DNA of 64,000 bases from Brachionus manjavacas (Eukaryota; Rotifera; Eurotatoria; Ploima; Brachionidae). Each line of letters opens with the position of its first letter. Position 1 is the stretch's first letter. The position numbers and the translations under genes are program-made. Below the pieces are notes generated by a model. It was not told the origin of the DNA, did not search any database, and saw only the letters and a program-made list of their open reading frames with translations. Shown in pieces: positions 11,585 through 24,600 of the stretch. The stretch is from positions 3,100,001-3,164,000 of the forward strand of contig JAHQIY010000002.1 in the NCBI GenBank assembly GCA_019054805.1, read 5' to 3'.

Positions 11585-12820
11585 TTAACCCTTGATTCTG
11601 TTCCAAAGACGCTCCCAAAATCCAGGCTTATAATTTTCTCTTGTATCACAGTAAGGTGGTTTCGAAGTAGTAGCTAGATAAAAATTTCCGAATGAAGTTA
11701 AATATTTTGCATTAGATTTATCAGCATGATAACCCATTCTTGCAAAATCAGTTTTTCTTTTGGTATCGAGGCATTTTTTAGTTGTAAAATCTTCTTTTCT
11801 TGAACATAAATGCGCTCTATAATCACATTCATTAATCGAATAAATAAAATATCTCACAGACATTAAATGTGAGCATCCAAAAAATTGATGGACACTCACA
11901 AATATACGCTTAGGCTTTTTATCAAAAAAATCTTTAATTTTACCAAATAGACTGATTACTTTACTTTTTAGATTATCAACGCTGAATGTATCCTTTGCAT
12001 CAATTGAAGTTAAATTAACATCCTCAAATTCATCATCTTTATTATTTGCTTCTTCATATAAAATCACATTTTCCAAATTTTCGAATCTTTGCTTTACTTC
12101 ATTGCAGGCATTTACTTCTCCTAGATCGGGATAAAAGTCCATGTGTCCGTTTTTTTCGCTCAAGCCAAACTCATCACTTGTATGCACTATATCAACGAGA
12201 TCTGCATCTGTAAAATGTAACTTTTCGTTATTTTTTTTTGAAGCAAAAAATGGTCCTGCAGGGTCCAAACCAGTTATTCTTCCAGGACGTATTTTAAACA
12301 TGTCAAAATACGTCTTGAAGAATATACTGCACATATGTGCTCCTAAACTAAAACCAATGCAATGAAAATTTTTTTCATCTAAGCTCAATTTTTTAAGGTA
12401 ATTAGACATTATTACAGATGCTATTTTCATATTATCTATTGCCTTCCAATAATTCATTATAAGTGTACCCCCTCGAGCTAGCTCAGCCCAGTCAACAGCT
12501 ATTATACATAAGGTCTTAGATTCTTCCGAGATAAGCATTTCTTCAATCATATCTTTAACCCAGTCCCATCTGAATGTCATATTCCATGTTTCTGCAAATC
12601 CATGAACAATAAACTTATATCTGAATTGTGTTCTGGGGTCGCAAATTTTTGCAATATTGGAATTTTTATCTTTGACTAAATCTATCGAGTTTCTTGTTGG
12701 ATTGAATATATGAAAACGAACAGTATGTTCGGCATTTTTTTGGTCAACTTTGGTTGCTAATATTTGACTTAAAACGCTTAAAAAAAGGATTATGATTGCT
12801 TTGGTCGCCATTAGTCGCAA
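11585..12820 (-). CDS. Secreted lipase of the pancreatic-lipase family
   Basis: Single exon, 411 residues. A hydrophobic signal peptide occupies about residues 5-22. The alpha/beta-hydrolase triad is visible: Ser near 158 in GFSLGAH, Asp near 186 in GLDPAGP, and His near 318 in GCSHLMSVRYF, each in the setting typical of animal neutral lipases. FIVHGFAETWN carries the HGF oxyanion-hole motif. The expected job is extracellular hydrolysis of triglycerides or phospholipids. Between the Asp and His motifs there is an acidic, Lys-rich insertion (about residues 245-305) that I do not recognise from the family. The C-terminus stops after the lipase fold, with no PLAT domain. Lipase versus phospholipase A1 specificity cannot be told from the sequence. 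Confidence 0.9.
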   Translation of the reverse strand: MRLMATKAIIILFLSVLSQILATKVDQKNAEHTVRFHIFNPTRNSIDLVKDKNSNIAKICDPRTQFRYKFIVHGFAETWNMTFRWDWVKDMIEEMLISEESKTLCIIAVDWAELARGGTLIMNYWKAIDNMKIASVIMSNYLKKLSLDEKNFHCIGFSLGAHMCSIFFKTYFDMFKIRPGRITGLDPAGPFFASKKNNEKLHFTDADLVDIVHTSDEFGLSEKNGHMDFYPDLGEVNACNEVKQRFENLENVILYEEANNKDDEFEDVNLTSIDAKDTFSVDNLKSKVISLFGKIKDFFDKKPKRIFVSVHQFFGCSHLMSVRYFIYSINECDYRAHLCSRKEDFTTKKCLDTKRKTDFARMGYHADKSNAKYLTSFGNFYLATTSKPPYCDTRENYKPGFWERLWNRIKG

Positions 12821-13585
12821 AAAATTGGTTTTCTTAAAATGAATTGATAATAATCTATTTTAAATTCAGAATAAATATTTTCTGACTATTCAAACTTTGA
12901 ATTTAGAATTTTTAAGAGACTAATAAATCAAATTTTTTCTTATTTAGAATGTAATTATAATTAAAGTTAAATTATAATATTTAAAGTGTTATTTTTAGTC
13001 AATTTGATGCCTTGTACATTTAATAAATTTCTGTTTCAAAAATAATTATCTATTTTATTTACGATTTTACAGAAATTATTGATTTAGAAATTATTATATC
13101 TAAAATTATTACTTTAAAAATTTAAAATGTCTCAAATTACATGAATTATCCTTTTGAAAAGTAAAACGAGTTTGATAAAAATCTTTTTGAAAATATTAAA
13201 TGCTTTGAATAATTCAAAGTGATAGTTGAGTCGGGTTTGATTATTTCAAATAAAAGTAGTAACTTCATGCATTTATAGAATCAGTTAAATTGTTATAATT
13301 TAAATATACTAAATGAGATACCAACTGGGATTTGTATCAGGAAATTTTCACCGACAAAGCTTCTTTATTGAACCTTAAGACTTGAGTCAGGATCTTTTTA
13401 TTAGAATAAGTTTAGATTATATGGAAATAAAAAAATGTTGTGAAGATTACTTTCATATCCGAGAATTTTGTGTGATATGGAACAAAGCGAAAATTCTTTG
13501 ATAAAAATTGTCATCGTTGACAATTTAAATTTCAATTATGCTTCCTTGCGATGTAAAAGCTAGTTTATTAACCTTGAAACTTAAA

Positions 13586-13637
13586 AAAATGTCAAAATAC
13601 GCTTTTTAGAATATACTTCACATTTTTGCTTCTAAAC
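13586..13637 (-). pseudogene. Short diverged copy of a lipase-gene segment
   Basis: This stretch matches the lipase coding sequence at about 12300-12353 (same orientation) at roughly 46 of 55 positions by eye, sharing atgtcaaaatacg, agaatatact and ctaaactaaa. It has a 1-nt gap, so it is not coding. It looks like a fragment left by a local duplication and decay about 1.3 kb upstream of the functional gene. Confidence 0.6.
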
Positions 13638-13857
13638 TAAAGTTGAAATTTAATTTGAATTAAATTAAAAAAAAAAATTCATTCAAAAAAAGAAAAGACA
13701 AGGTCCATCAAACAATTAAATAGGCTTTGGCTATTAAATAATATTAAATCATTTAATTGTTAATTTTTGTTTAACTACGAATCTAAATTTCATTTATCTA
13801 ATAATAATAATAATTTTATTTACCCGAGTTTTAAAAATAATCTTTGAAACTTTAATA

Positions 13858-13910
13858 CAATTTAATTTCATCCTAGAAGTTACAGTTTATTCTTGGATGA
13901 AATTTAATTG
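13858..13910. repeat. Imperfect inverted repeat (21-nt arms)
   Basis: Arms 13858-13878 and 13890-13910 are reverse complements at 19 of 21 positions around an 11-nt loop; the core is tttcatcc / ggatgaaa. No element could be assigned. Confidence 0.55.
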
Positions 13911-14614
13911 TTTCTTTTTTAGTAAAAAAGTTATTCAAGTTTTTCTAAATTGAAATGATCGAATTGAAACGAACTACATAACCCCTAATTAGAAAAGGTC
14001 AAAGAATATTTACAGGAATTGAAGAACGAGAAAAAAAAAATAATGGGGTATTATTAATCGATCTCTTACATTACTTAAACGATCACTTAATAAAATATAT
14101 ATATAAAATAAAATCAAAAAATAAGGAAAAAAAAAAATAAAAATAAAGTTTGTAAGAGTTAATAGATATAAAAAAGATATATGATAAAGAGAGTTTTAGG
14201 TCATTCAGGTTTACATAGTTTAGGTTTCAGGAAAAAAAGAGGAAATTGTAAGGTAGCAATTACACAATGGAGTCGGGTATTCGATATTTCTTGATATATT
14301 ATATATTTTTTCTATTTATAATATTATTTATTCGATTAATTTGATTAATTAACTGTCTCTAATAATAATAAATATTTACGTATCCTGAGTTTTTTTGTCA
14401 CTAAATTTACTGAAGATGAGTATGATTATGATGAATATAGCTCTTAACTTAATTAATGAACAGTTGAAATTATCTCTTGATTTAATTTAATTATCTCCTG
14501 TGAGAGTTTTTTTCTGTGGATATTTTTTTTCAAAATTTCAAAAATTCAAAAATTTTTCAAAAATGTCTAACCACCAATTGATACTCAACTCTTTACCAAG
14601 ACATATGACTAGCT

Positions 14615-15038
14615 AGTTGTTCCTGTCCTTCCTTCTTTAAAGATCATATTTGTAAGCATCTTGTTGGCTTTGCTGCAAATATGAAACTTGTCAAAATAAC
14701 AATCGAAGCTAAACAAGTTGTTATTGGACAAAAACCTAGAAGAGGTAGACCGTGTAAGTCTAAAAAGGCGCTTGAGTCAATCAATCAATCAATCAGAAGC
14801 AGATAAAGAAGATAGAGTTGTCAGCTCAATCAAAGTTCTAAAGCGAAAGATAACAGAAGAAGAGGAAGAAATTCCACAAGAAACAGTTATACCAACAAAA
14901 AAGAACAAAAAAACAATTGATAAGGAAGCTGTGCAAGAAGTGCAAGAAGAAGTGCAAGCATCAACCAGCAGTGATATAAGTAAGAAAGTAGTAGCTCCAC
15001 TAAAGAGAGGTAGAGGTAGACCAAGAAAAAACTTATAA
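14615..15038 (+). pseudogene. Mutator-like (MULE) transposase C-terminus, SWIM finger plus AT-hooks, frame broken
   Basis: From 14615 one frame reads SCSCPSFFKDHICKH, a SWIM zinc finger (CxCx8CxH), followed by KLVKITIEAKQVVIGQKP, the AT-hook RRGRP and KKALES. This order is typical of the C-terminal tail of MULE/FLYWCH-type transposases. At about 14775-14791 lies a run of four TCAA units. The SWIM frame then runs into a stop, while the next frame continues as an acidic/Lys-rich tail ending in a second AT-hook (RGRGRPRKNL, stop at 15038). One 4-bp unit fewer would make both halves continuous, so the break looks like microsatellite slippage. No catalytic transposase domain is seen upstream (in-frame stop at 14606). 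It is either a dead relic or the last exon of a host-adopted gene. Confidence 0.65.
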
Positions 15039-15618
15039 AATATTATTTTATTTGAAATTATTTGAAATTTTTTATAATTCTTTTTTTTTTTAAATCAATT
15101 TAATAAATAAAAATAAGAGATACTTTAAGTAAAATTAGTTGCTGTTTTATTTAATTTAGGAGACAGATTAATAAATATAAGTTAAGGGTATTTAGTAAAT
15201 AAGAGATAGAAAAATATTAGTGATCGATTAAATACCTCCCAAAAATAATTAACACAAGGCCATAAATTAATGTGAATGCAAATATTTTATATTAAAATTA
15301 CTTGTGAACATTAATCGGTGTTATTAAAAAAATTGATGATCTAAAATGAATTCCACTATTTAATTAAAATAGATTTAAATTGGCTAAATCTAAAATTAAA
15401 TATCTAAAAAAAATAAAAAGAACTTATTAAGGTATTACAGAAAAAATTAAAAAAAATTAAATATATTTTCAATTTTAACTCAATAAGTTGAATCTTTAAG
15501 AATCATTATTATTTTTCGCAAGTCTTGAAAAAAATTAAAGTAAATCAAAAATCGACTGTTTATTTAAAAAATTTGGTCACTATTTTTAATAAAATAAATA
15601 GAATAACTAAAAAAAAAA
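15039..15618. other. Spacer downstream of ASCC3
   Basis: A+T-rich sequence between the MULE tail and the ASCC3 stop. It presumably contains both 3' UTRs. Nothing else is visible. Confidence 0.55.
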
Positions 15619-18600
15619 CTAGCTTTTTCTGCATAACTTAAATTTGAAGTCAAATTGTTGATCGAGTCCAAGATAAACATCACTCATAAAAAAAACTGTT
15701 AAATCAAACAAGTCAGATTTTGGATTATCGTCTATTAATGGAGTCTGGAACATGATATGGCTAGTTTGGTGGTTTTTAAAGCTTGTTAGTCTTTTAAGTC
15801 CAATGAGCTCGTGATCCGACTCATCACAGGCATAAGAGCCCAATATGACTACCCAATTTTCATCTTTTGGCTTGGGATATTTCGGAGCATAAGCCTTATT
15901 TTCTTTTCCAGCTCGTCTAATCTTATTCAATCGCTTAATATCTAAATTGACCACATATTCTTCATCTTCGTACAACTCAAAAATTTGATCTGTAAAATTT
16001 CTAAAATTCAATCTTTTTACTTCATCTTCTGAATTTTCAAAAACTTTCACAGCGCGCTTGTCAACTATTTTTCCAGACATACTGATGCTTATATCCAATT
16101 TAGGTAGTAAAGCTAAAGTATTTTGAATATCTTTACACTGATTTTTATCCATAATATCTCCAACTAGTTTATTTATCAAGTCTTCATTTCTATCACACTC
16201 TTCGATTAAGCGCGGTAAGCAGTCCAATTTTGGCTTATTATTGTAAAATCGAACCAGATGTTCGTGTTCCAAATGTGGCAGGCTTAAAACATCCGAATCG
16301 TGTATCCATCGACCCTGGCATGACATTTGCATCAAATTTAGGGTGTTTAAACAGGCTTTTAGCCAACCTTTATCAGCACAAAAGTCCAAAATTGCTTGCA
16401 TTATTCTCAAACAATTATCTAATACTGTTTTTGTATCAGTAATGTAATCAGCTATTGGAAGATTAGCTCTGGTAAAATGAGCTTGAAGAATCAGATTAAC
16501 TTTTGTGTGCGGTGAATCAAGAGAGTATGGATTGACTTTGTATGGCACTTCCTTGCTTAAAATTTCGTTTAATTTGTCTTCGTTGTGACGAACAGGAAAT
16601 TCATCGAACTCGCTTGATAGCGATACTATATCGATTAGAGACTCGATATCGATATCGTCATTTAGTGTATCCTGCAGCATTCTCAAAGTTGTGTTCAGCA
16701 AGTAGTAAAACGATGCTATTTTCCCAGAAGTTGTAGCACCAAGCTCTCCAGATTCTCCAATTTGAATGCACCCAGATGATTCGAGCTGATTAAGAGAGTT
16801 TTGTATAAGCTTACTTAGATATTTGTTAAGATCGAGATTTTCCACAGATTCGAGTTCGTAATAAGTCGGATTTACTAAAAGACGACGGAAAAAATAGGTC
16901 CAGGTAAGATATTCCATTGCTTCTTGCTTACTGGTTATAGTTGTGGCCACTATTTCGGCATTTAAATGGTCGGAAAGCACAGTTAACAAATTGGACTCGA
17001 CTGGAAAGGGCTCGTATAAAAATTTTTTATAAAAATGTTTTTTTGCATCATGAACCAAAATTACGGCGATGCCAGAATCGTCGAATTGCGGACGACCTGC
17101 TCGACCCATCATTTGCAAAACATCTGTTATCGGAAAATCTACATAACGTTTGGTCTTGCCATCGTAGTATTCCGTTCCCTTAACGATCACTAAGTGAGCC
17201 TTTAAAAAAATTTAATTTAGTAAACTAAAAAATAAATTTAAATTAAACGAAATTATTTTTATTAGACTCAAAATTTTCAGTTAGAATTTATCATTTTATT
17301 AAGCCATCTCTTTTCTAGTTTAAAAAACCAATATTTCAAAAATAAAAGATATATTTATTAGGATAAAATTTTTTTTACTTATTATTTTTTTTATGTTTTT
17401 TATTAAATTTTTATTAATTTTTTTTTATTTAGAGTTGTTAAAATTATAAAAATATATTTTATATAATAAAAGATATTTAAAAACATGAAAAGATTTTTTA
17501 AGGCTAATAGTATTAAAATATTTTTTTTTTCCTATTATACTAAATTCTAATGAATATTTTATTACCTTTAAAATACACCATTTTATAGTAATCGATTGTT
17601 TTATTTATTATTTCCCTCAGAGTTGTTTTAAAGTCATAAGCCTCAAGTCCAAGTCCAGACCAGACTTGTTTATAAGTTACAGTTTTAAGTCTAAGTCACA
17701 AAAATTTAATTCCAAGTTATAACTTGACTTAACTTGACTTAATTTTTTTTCAAGTCAAAATTTTGGCTTGCACAAAAATTTTTATCAAAACCTGCTTCAT
17801 CTGGATCAGTTAAAAGAATTATTTTCTAAATCTGGTTACATTTACAGAGCACATAGGTCAAGATTAACGGCCAGGAATTTGGAAGCAACTACTTTATTGG
17901 TATCAAAAATGGATTTATTAAATCATTGACTTGACTTAAAAAAAAAAATTTTAAGTCATTGACTTGACTTGACTTAAGACTTGTGACTTAAAAACAAGTC
18001 TGGTCCGAACTTTTTTTTTTCAAATTTTTTCAAATTTTTTTAAATTAAACTGTGTCAAATAAATGGCATCTGGAATCTATCAGTAAGAATCAAGAACAAA
18101 TGATATTTCAAATAATATTAACGTCCCAGGTAGTTTTTAAGGCGACCAACCAAGTGTTGGACTTAAAAAAAAAAATTTAAATTCTGGACTTGGATTTTAT
18201 TTTGTGACGTTTAAACAACTCTGATTTACCATAGGAACCGAAAAAGAAGAAAATTTAATTCCATGATCTTTTTTGCATAAAATCTTGTTGGGTTAATTTT
18301 TATCCTAGAAAATTTAGCCTAGTTTTTTAACAAAGAAATATGAATTAATTTTTAACATCGCATTAAGTCTTACAAATTTTAAGAATTTCTTGCTTCTTAA
18401 TATTTTAGATCAAAATAATTGCTCATAGGAAAAAAGTTTTAAAAAGGTTGCCATTAAAAAAAATCTAAATTATAAACTCTTCATTAATATTGAATAAAAA
18501 TGATAAATTTACCGGAAAATTGACACCCCACGCCAGAGTGGATGTGGCAATCAAAATTTGTATTTTTAGATTTACAAATAATTCTTCAACCAGTTTTCTA

Positions 18601-21600
18601 TCTTTATCATTTAAACCAGCATGATGCAAACCAATGCCAAAGGCTAGAGTAAGTTTTAAATTTTGGTCGGTCACTTGATTTATCAGTGAGCTCATTTCAT
18701 TCTCTGGCATATGCAACCATTGCTTTGGTCTGGGATCTAGAGCTAAAAAACTAATAAGATCTAATGCTGTCAATCTAGTTTGCCGACGAGAGGACACAAA
18801 AATAAGCACTGGCTTTTCTGAAGAATGAATTTGAATTTCTTGGAAGCATGGCTTATTCATAGTTGCCATCCGAGGACAGTAAAATTTTCCAGGAAATCCT
18901 TTAATGTGCACTTCTAAAGGAACTGGTCTAACAGATGGCTTGAAATTGTACAGTCCCATTTTTTTAATGCCCAACCAATTTGCCAAATCAATGGCATTTG
19001 CTAATGCTGTCGAAAGACCAACAATTCTAACCGGATAATTTGTATGCGATGAAATAAAATTAGTTCTTGACACTATTACTTCTAGTACAGGACCTCTATC
19101 TTCACCAAGCAGATGAATTTCATCAATAATGATCAAGGCAACGTCTTTAACATAGCTTCTAGTCTGCCAAGAACGAGATATACCATCCCATTTTTCGGGA
19201 GTTGAAATAATTACATCCGCTTCAGCGACTATTTTCATATCTGGAGTCACATCACCGGTCAATTCGACCACTTTTTTTCCAAGCTTTTGCTCCAATCTAA
19301 TTTTCCAATCAAACATTCTTTCACGAACCAAAGCTTTTAGAGGAGCTATATAAACTACCTTTTTTCGTTCAGTTTTGTTAAAAACTCTGAATATAGCAAG
19401 CTCTGCTGCTATGGTTTTACCAGAACCAGTAGGTGCTCCTAGCAAACTATTGTTATCAGTATGATAAAAACAATGGAATATTTGAGTTTGAATTGGATTG
19501 AAATGAGAAAAAGGATATAGACTTTCATAGGTTGGATTTTGTAGAGCTGTAACTGGAAGTGGATCTAAATCTAAGAGTTCGGTGTGCGGTAAATGTTGAT
19601 CAGGTAGAATCAAATGTTTAAATGAAATCGAATGAGTGAATTCAACTCCAAGCCATTTTTCGGAAATCACCCGAACAATGTACTGTGATGGGAGCGGCTC
19701 GAATATTGGAATTGTAAAAACTATCAGCTGCGGTTCTTGGTTTTTGACAAATTTTTTTTGAAAATTAAAATGCTCATGATGGTAAATGTGATTATGTATT
19801 GGATCCTCAATCCATATCCAAAATAATTCTGACTGGCCATGGAGTTTGTCGTTCCATTTAAAATTTGCAGTTAATGTTATTTTAACCCTTTTATTAAAAA
19901 AAAAGGATAAAAAATTAACAAAATAATTAAAATTAATAGAATTTTACATTTAATTTTAAAAAATTTTTAAAATAATAAATAAATTTTACCTTAAAACAGT
20001 TCTAGTTATTGGATGAATGGTTGTATCAATATCTATAACAGGAAAACCCTGAATGCACATTTTAACCTTTTCACTCATTTTTTGATGATGCAAAATTAAA
20101 CCAAGTTCTTTGGCATCCATATCCCTCATTTTATCAATTGTTAGTTTTTTATCTTCTATTTTTCCGATGATTTCATAAGAGAGGAGATTTTCAAACTGGC
20201 GAATCGGGCTTAAAAAATGCCACAGACGCTTTTCGATAGCTTTGCAAACAGTCAACATTCTACCTGTCATAAGGGCCCAACCTCGTTTAATGGAAATTTC
20301 AAAAATTGCTCTTGCTATTCGGCTTAGATTTTGTGAAACATAAGCCATGTCACTTATTAACGAAAAACCTTCGACGCGGCTCCTCGAAATGTAAGATTGG
20401 ATCAAACAGTTGACTTTACCATGAGTGTTCTCAATACCGCCCATCACTGGCAAAATGCAATTTTCATGCATCAAATCCAACTCAGGCATTTCTTCATCAC
20501 GAACCTTCAGTTGTTGGAACTCACTACACTGAGATATTAAACCCAAAATTTCTTTTTCAGTCATAGTATCCTTTAAATGAGCGTTAAATAGCTCGATTGT
20601 GTCATATTTGATATAAAAATGACTGGCCGTACGGCCCAAATCTGTTGGATTCAAGTTACCAGACATTTCATCAAATCTGAGCATGTGTGCTTTATCAAGA
20701 AGTCTGGCAGCGATACGTATCAAGTCTTCTCTATGTATTTCCATGCCAGGATCACTTTCCATAGTCTTGTAAGTAATTCCGTAGGCTAGAGGATTCAGTC
20801 TCATGCGTACATATAGATATGTGTAGCTGAGCCATTTAACTGCTTCACGAACATTAGTCACCGAACCAAGGCATATTTCAGCGTTTAAATTATCCGCAAG
20901 ACTGTTCAAAAATTGACTTTCTATAGGCGCCTGTCGTGTTAAAAGTGTCAAGTAATTGGCGAGTTTATCATGAGTAGTTATGATGAATGCTTCGCCTGAC
21001 TTATCAAATTGAGGACGTCCAGCTCGACCAAAAATTTGCAGTATATCCAACATTGAAATGTCGACGAAAGAACCCTTTTTACTATCATACATTTCAGTGC
21101 CTTTAATTACTACTGCATGTGCTGGTAAATTCACACCCCATGCCAATGTTGATGTACAAACTAATACCTTGTTTAGTTATTTTTAAAATTTTTTATAATT
21201 ATTAGTTATGAAATAATAAAAAGCATTCATTTATGACCAGAAATCTTATTTTTAAACTTTAATATTTTTAACAAATATCAAATATTAAAGTAAAAGGAAA
21301 TATTTTATGAGTTATGACTTAAACTGACTTGAATATTTTAATAACGAAATCTAAATTTAAAAAAAATTGAAATGCATATTCACATAATCTTTTTACTCGA
21401 TTATTGACCTACACCATGTAAACTTTTCTGTATGAAACTTTTGCATTTAGGAGACCTTAGAATCTTAGAATAGTTTTTTAGTTAATTATTATCTTTTTTT
21501 TTTTAAAGTGAAATTATTCTTTTCATACTTTTTTAGGATTCATTTAGCATGAGATTTTCATTTTTAATTTTTTGAGAAAATGATTTTTGATTCTTCTCTA

Positions 21601-24600
21601 GAACTTTCTTTATTTTTCTCTTGTCAGAATCAATATCAGTGATTTGATGTATAGTGTTGTAAATTTTTAATCTATTAAATCTAAATAACTAATGTCATCT
21701 GAAGCTTAAAAAATTAAAAAAGAAGTATTTTATTCGAACGAATCTCCTTAAATTATTTCATAGTGTTTATTTTTTATGGTGTAACTTAAACTATATTTGT
21801 TGTTTTTTTTTATTTTTACTGGGCAGCTCTGCGCTCATTTCGCATGTTAGCTCGAATAATTTTTTTAAATTAATTTTTAAATAAAAAATATATCTTTTTT
21901 TAAAAATCTATATAATATAGATATAGATAAATTAGAATTAATTGATGTAAGCTACATTCAACGAGTTAGCTGATCAGATAAATTTCATCGTTTTACGTGA
22001 AGTATTATAATTTAGAAATTTCAAAAATAAATAAAACGAAGACTTCAAAATTTAAAATTTGAAATAATTACACTCATTCCAGTTCGTCTTTTTGTTAGAT
22101 CAAAATTCTCAAAATTGTTTATTCAATATTTATCAATAAAAATAAATTTTTAAAATATTTAATAAATGCTTTTCTTGAATCATTCGAATAAAAGGTACTA
22201 TGCAAAAGAGACAAGAAACCCAAACGAATTTAAAATGAAATTTTTTAATTCGAATCTCAATAAACAATCTCTTTTTTTTAGATGAATTAGAAAAAATATT
22301 CTCACTTTTATATGTCCAGCTGAAAATAATTTTTCTACCATATTTCTATCAGCCCTAAGAAGTCCTGCATGATGAACCGAAAATCCGTCATCAAAAATTT
22401 CTCTTAACTGTTTGTTTTTTGATTTTGACATTTGTTTTTGAGCGTTTCCATATTCGTTTGAGTCTTCAGGTAAAAAAAATTGTATTTCACCACTATTTTT
22501 TGCTATATCCCTGAGTTTAAGCGCTGTCTTTAAAGTGGCATTTCGAGCGTGAACAAAAACCATTACTTGATGGCCTTGTTTGACCATTTTGAGAACTTTT
22601 TCATAGCACACCTCGTCCATTTGTTGCTGCTGCATCAACTTATTTGGTGATTTAACTCCTATAAAGGTCTGAGCTAGTGGAACCGGACGGAACCGACTAT
22701 CAAAAAAAAACAAGCCTTTAAACGGGTCTACGTTCAAAAATCTTGCAACATCCATATAATTGGGCAGAGTGGCACTAAGACCAACAATTCTTATCATCTT
22801 TTGACTAGACTCGACTTGTCGAAGAGTTCTAGCAACAATTGTTTCAATAACCGAGCCTCGGTCATCATGCAACAAATGAACCTCATCAATGATCAGCAAT
22901 TTTACCAAAAGACTGAGAGAAACGTCACCCAGAGACTTACGTGTTACTACATCCCATTTTTCGGGAGTCACGACCAGCATTTGTGTTTCCATTATTTCCT
23001 GTTTGGTCAGCTGCATATCTCCAGTTAATTCCCGCACAACCAAACCAAGCGGTGCCAGCCTTTTTGAAAAGCTTTCGGTCATTTCACAGGCCAATGCTTT
23101 CATCGGTGCTATATAAACAATTTTAAACTCGTCCTTCTTCAGCACACCATCATGATAATGCTTTTGAATTTGATTGACAATGGCCAACATGGCAATGTTT
23201 GTCTTGCCAGCTCCAGTTGGCGCACAAATCAACAAATTTTGGTTAGTATTGTAAGCTGAATCGAATACAATCGATTGAATTCTGTTCAAATTTTTAAAAC
23301 TTTTGAACGCTATTTGTCCCAATTCATCCAAATCAGACACTTTTATCAGTGGTTTAAGACATATTTCCTCATTACCACGAAAGTTTTCCGGTTTTATGTT
23401 GCCGATAGAGTCAGACGGGGGAATAAAAACTTCCTCGTGAGAATTAGAGCTAGTTCGCTGTATATTTTCAGGTAGTAGGATTTTTGAGCCGGCAATAAAG
23501 GCTGATGTCTGAGACGCTTTTAACAATGAATCAAAAACAAAAGGATATTGGGCGTTTTTTTTGCTCAATTGGCTCAAAGATAAAGAATCAAGACGCTTTT
23601 GGTGATAGATTTGAAGCGATTTTGCTTCATTGAGTTGTTCTTCACGGATTTTTTTGAGCCTAGACGGATCAAAATCAGCCACGGAATCTATTTCTCGATT
23701 TTTAAAGCATTTTCTTTCCTCTTTTCTCATTTGCTTTTTTATTCTTTTTTCTGTTTCGGTATGAACCACAATTTCAGAAGAAAGAGCCGGCATAGGTCCA
23801 GATTTAGTCACTTTTTGAACCGGTTTCGCTTCAATAAAAAAAGTCCGATAATCTTGGCAAATTTGTTGTCTATTTGATAGCAAAAATTCAATTAATTCAA
23901 TTTTTTCAAAGCCCAACAGTTCAAATAATTCGTTCTGAATTTCTTCACTAGTTGATTTCTTGGATAAAATTTCAAAGACAAGATTGGAAATTTCTGGTAG
24001 AGAACTTGTCCAAGATAAATATTTGCTAAATTCGTCCTCTTGGACTGATCCAGAAATCTCGTTAGGCAATTTTAAATCAATATCAACATCATCTTCTGAT
24101 TCCACTTCAGACTCGGAAATTTCTTCACTCCATTCTTCTTTATGCTCATAAAAAGAATAAAATGAAATATTTTCTCCGAACATTTTATTTTCTTGCTGAT
24201 CTGGATTTAGTTCAACTTTTCGGTTTGAAAAGATTTCCTCTAGCAGATGCACTCGGTCCAAATATATTAGCTCATTGAAAATGCATTCTATGAGTTCTTT
24301 GCAGTTATCAAATAAATTACGTTGGTATTGTCCGAATTTGTCCTTCAAATTTTTGTTTATTTTGTCAAAATTTTGAAAATTTGAATTTCCATTGCCACTC
24401 CTGTTCTGAAAGTCATAAAAAGTCTCTAGGATAAACAAAGAAGTTTCGTTTAATAAGCTCGTTTCGTTGAAATCTTCATTTAGAAATTGTTTTGATATGT
24501 TCAATTTTAATTTGTCTAAAAAAGACTTAAGTTTGGCGAATTTCGGATCGCTAGGATTCGAAACTAGCTTATTCACCACACTTGGCCATGTAAAATTTGA

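Larger units (their letters stand above)
12821..14614. other. Intergenic region with small relics
   Basis: Upstream of the lipase gene. It holds a short diverged copy of lipase coding sequence near 13586, an imperfect palindrome near 13858, a related pair of short segments (about 13358-13385 and 13556-13583) and purine-rich low-complexity DNA at about 14000-14300. There is no intact gene. Confidence 0.5.

Noticed and set aside
18960..19080. STA in place of SAT in motif III of ASCC3 cassette 2 as a sign of inactivation
   Set aside because: As I recall, vertebrate ASCC3 has the same GLSTALAN segment, so this is normal for the family.
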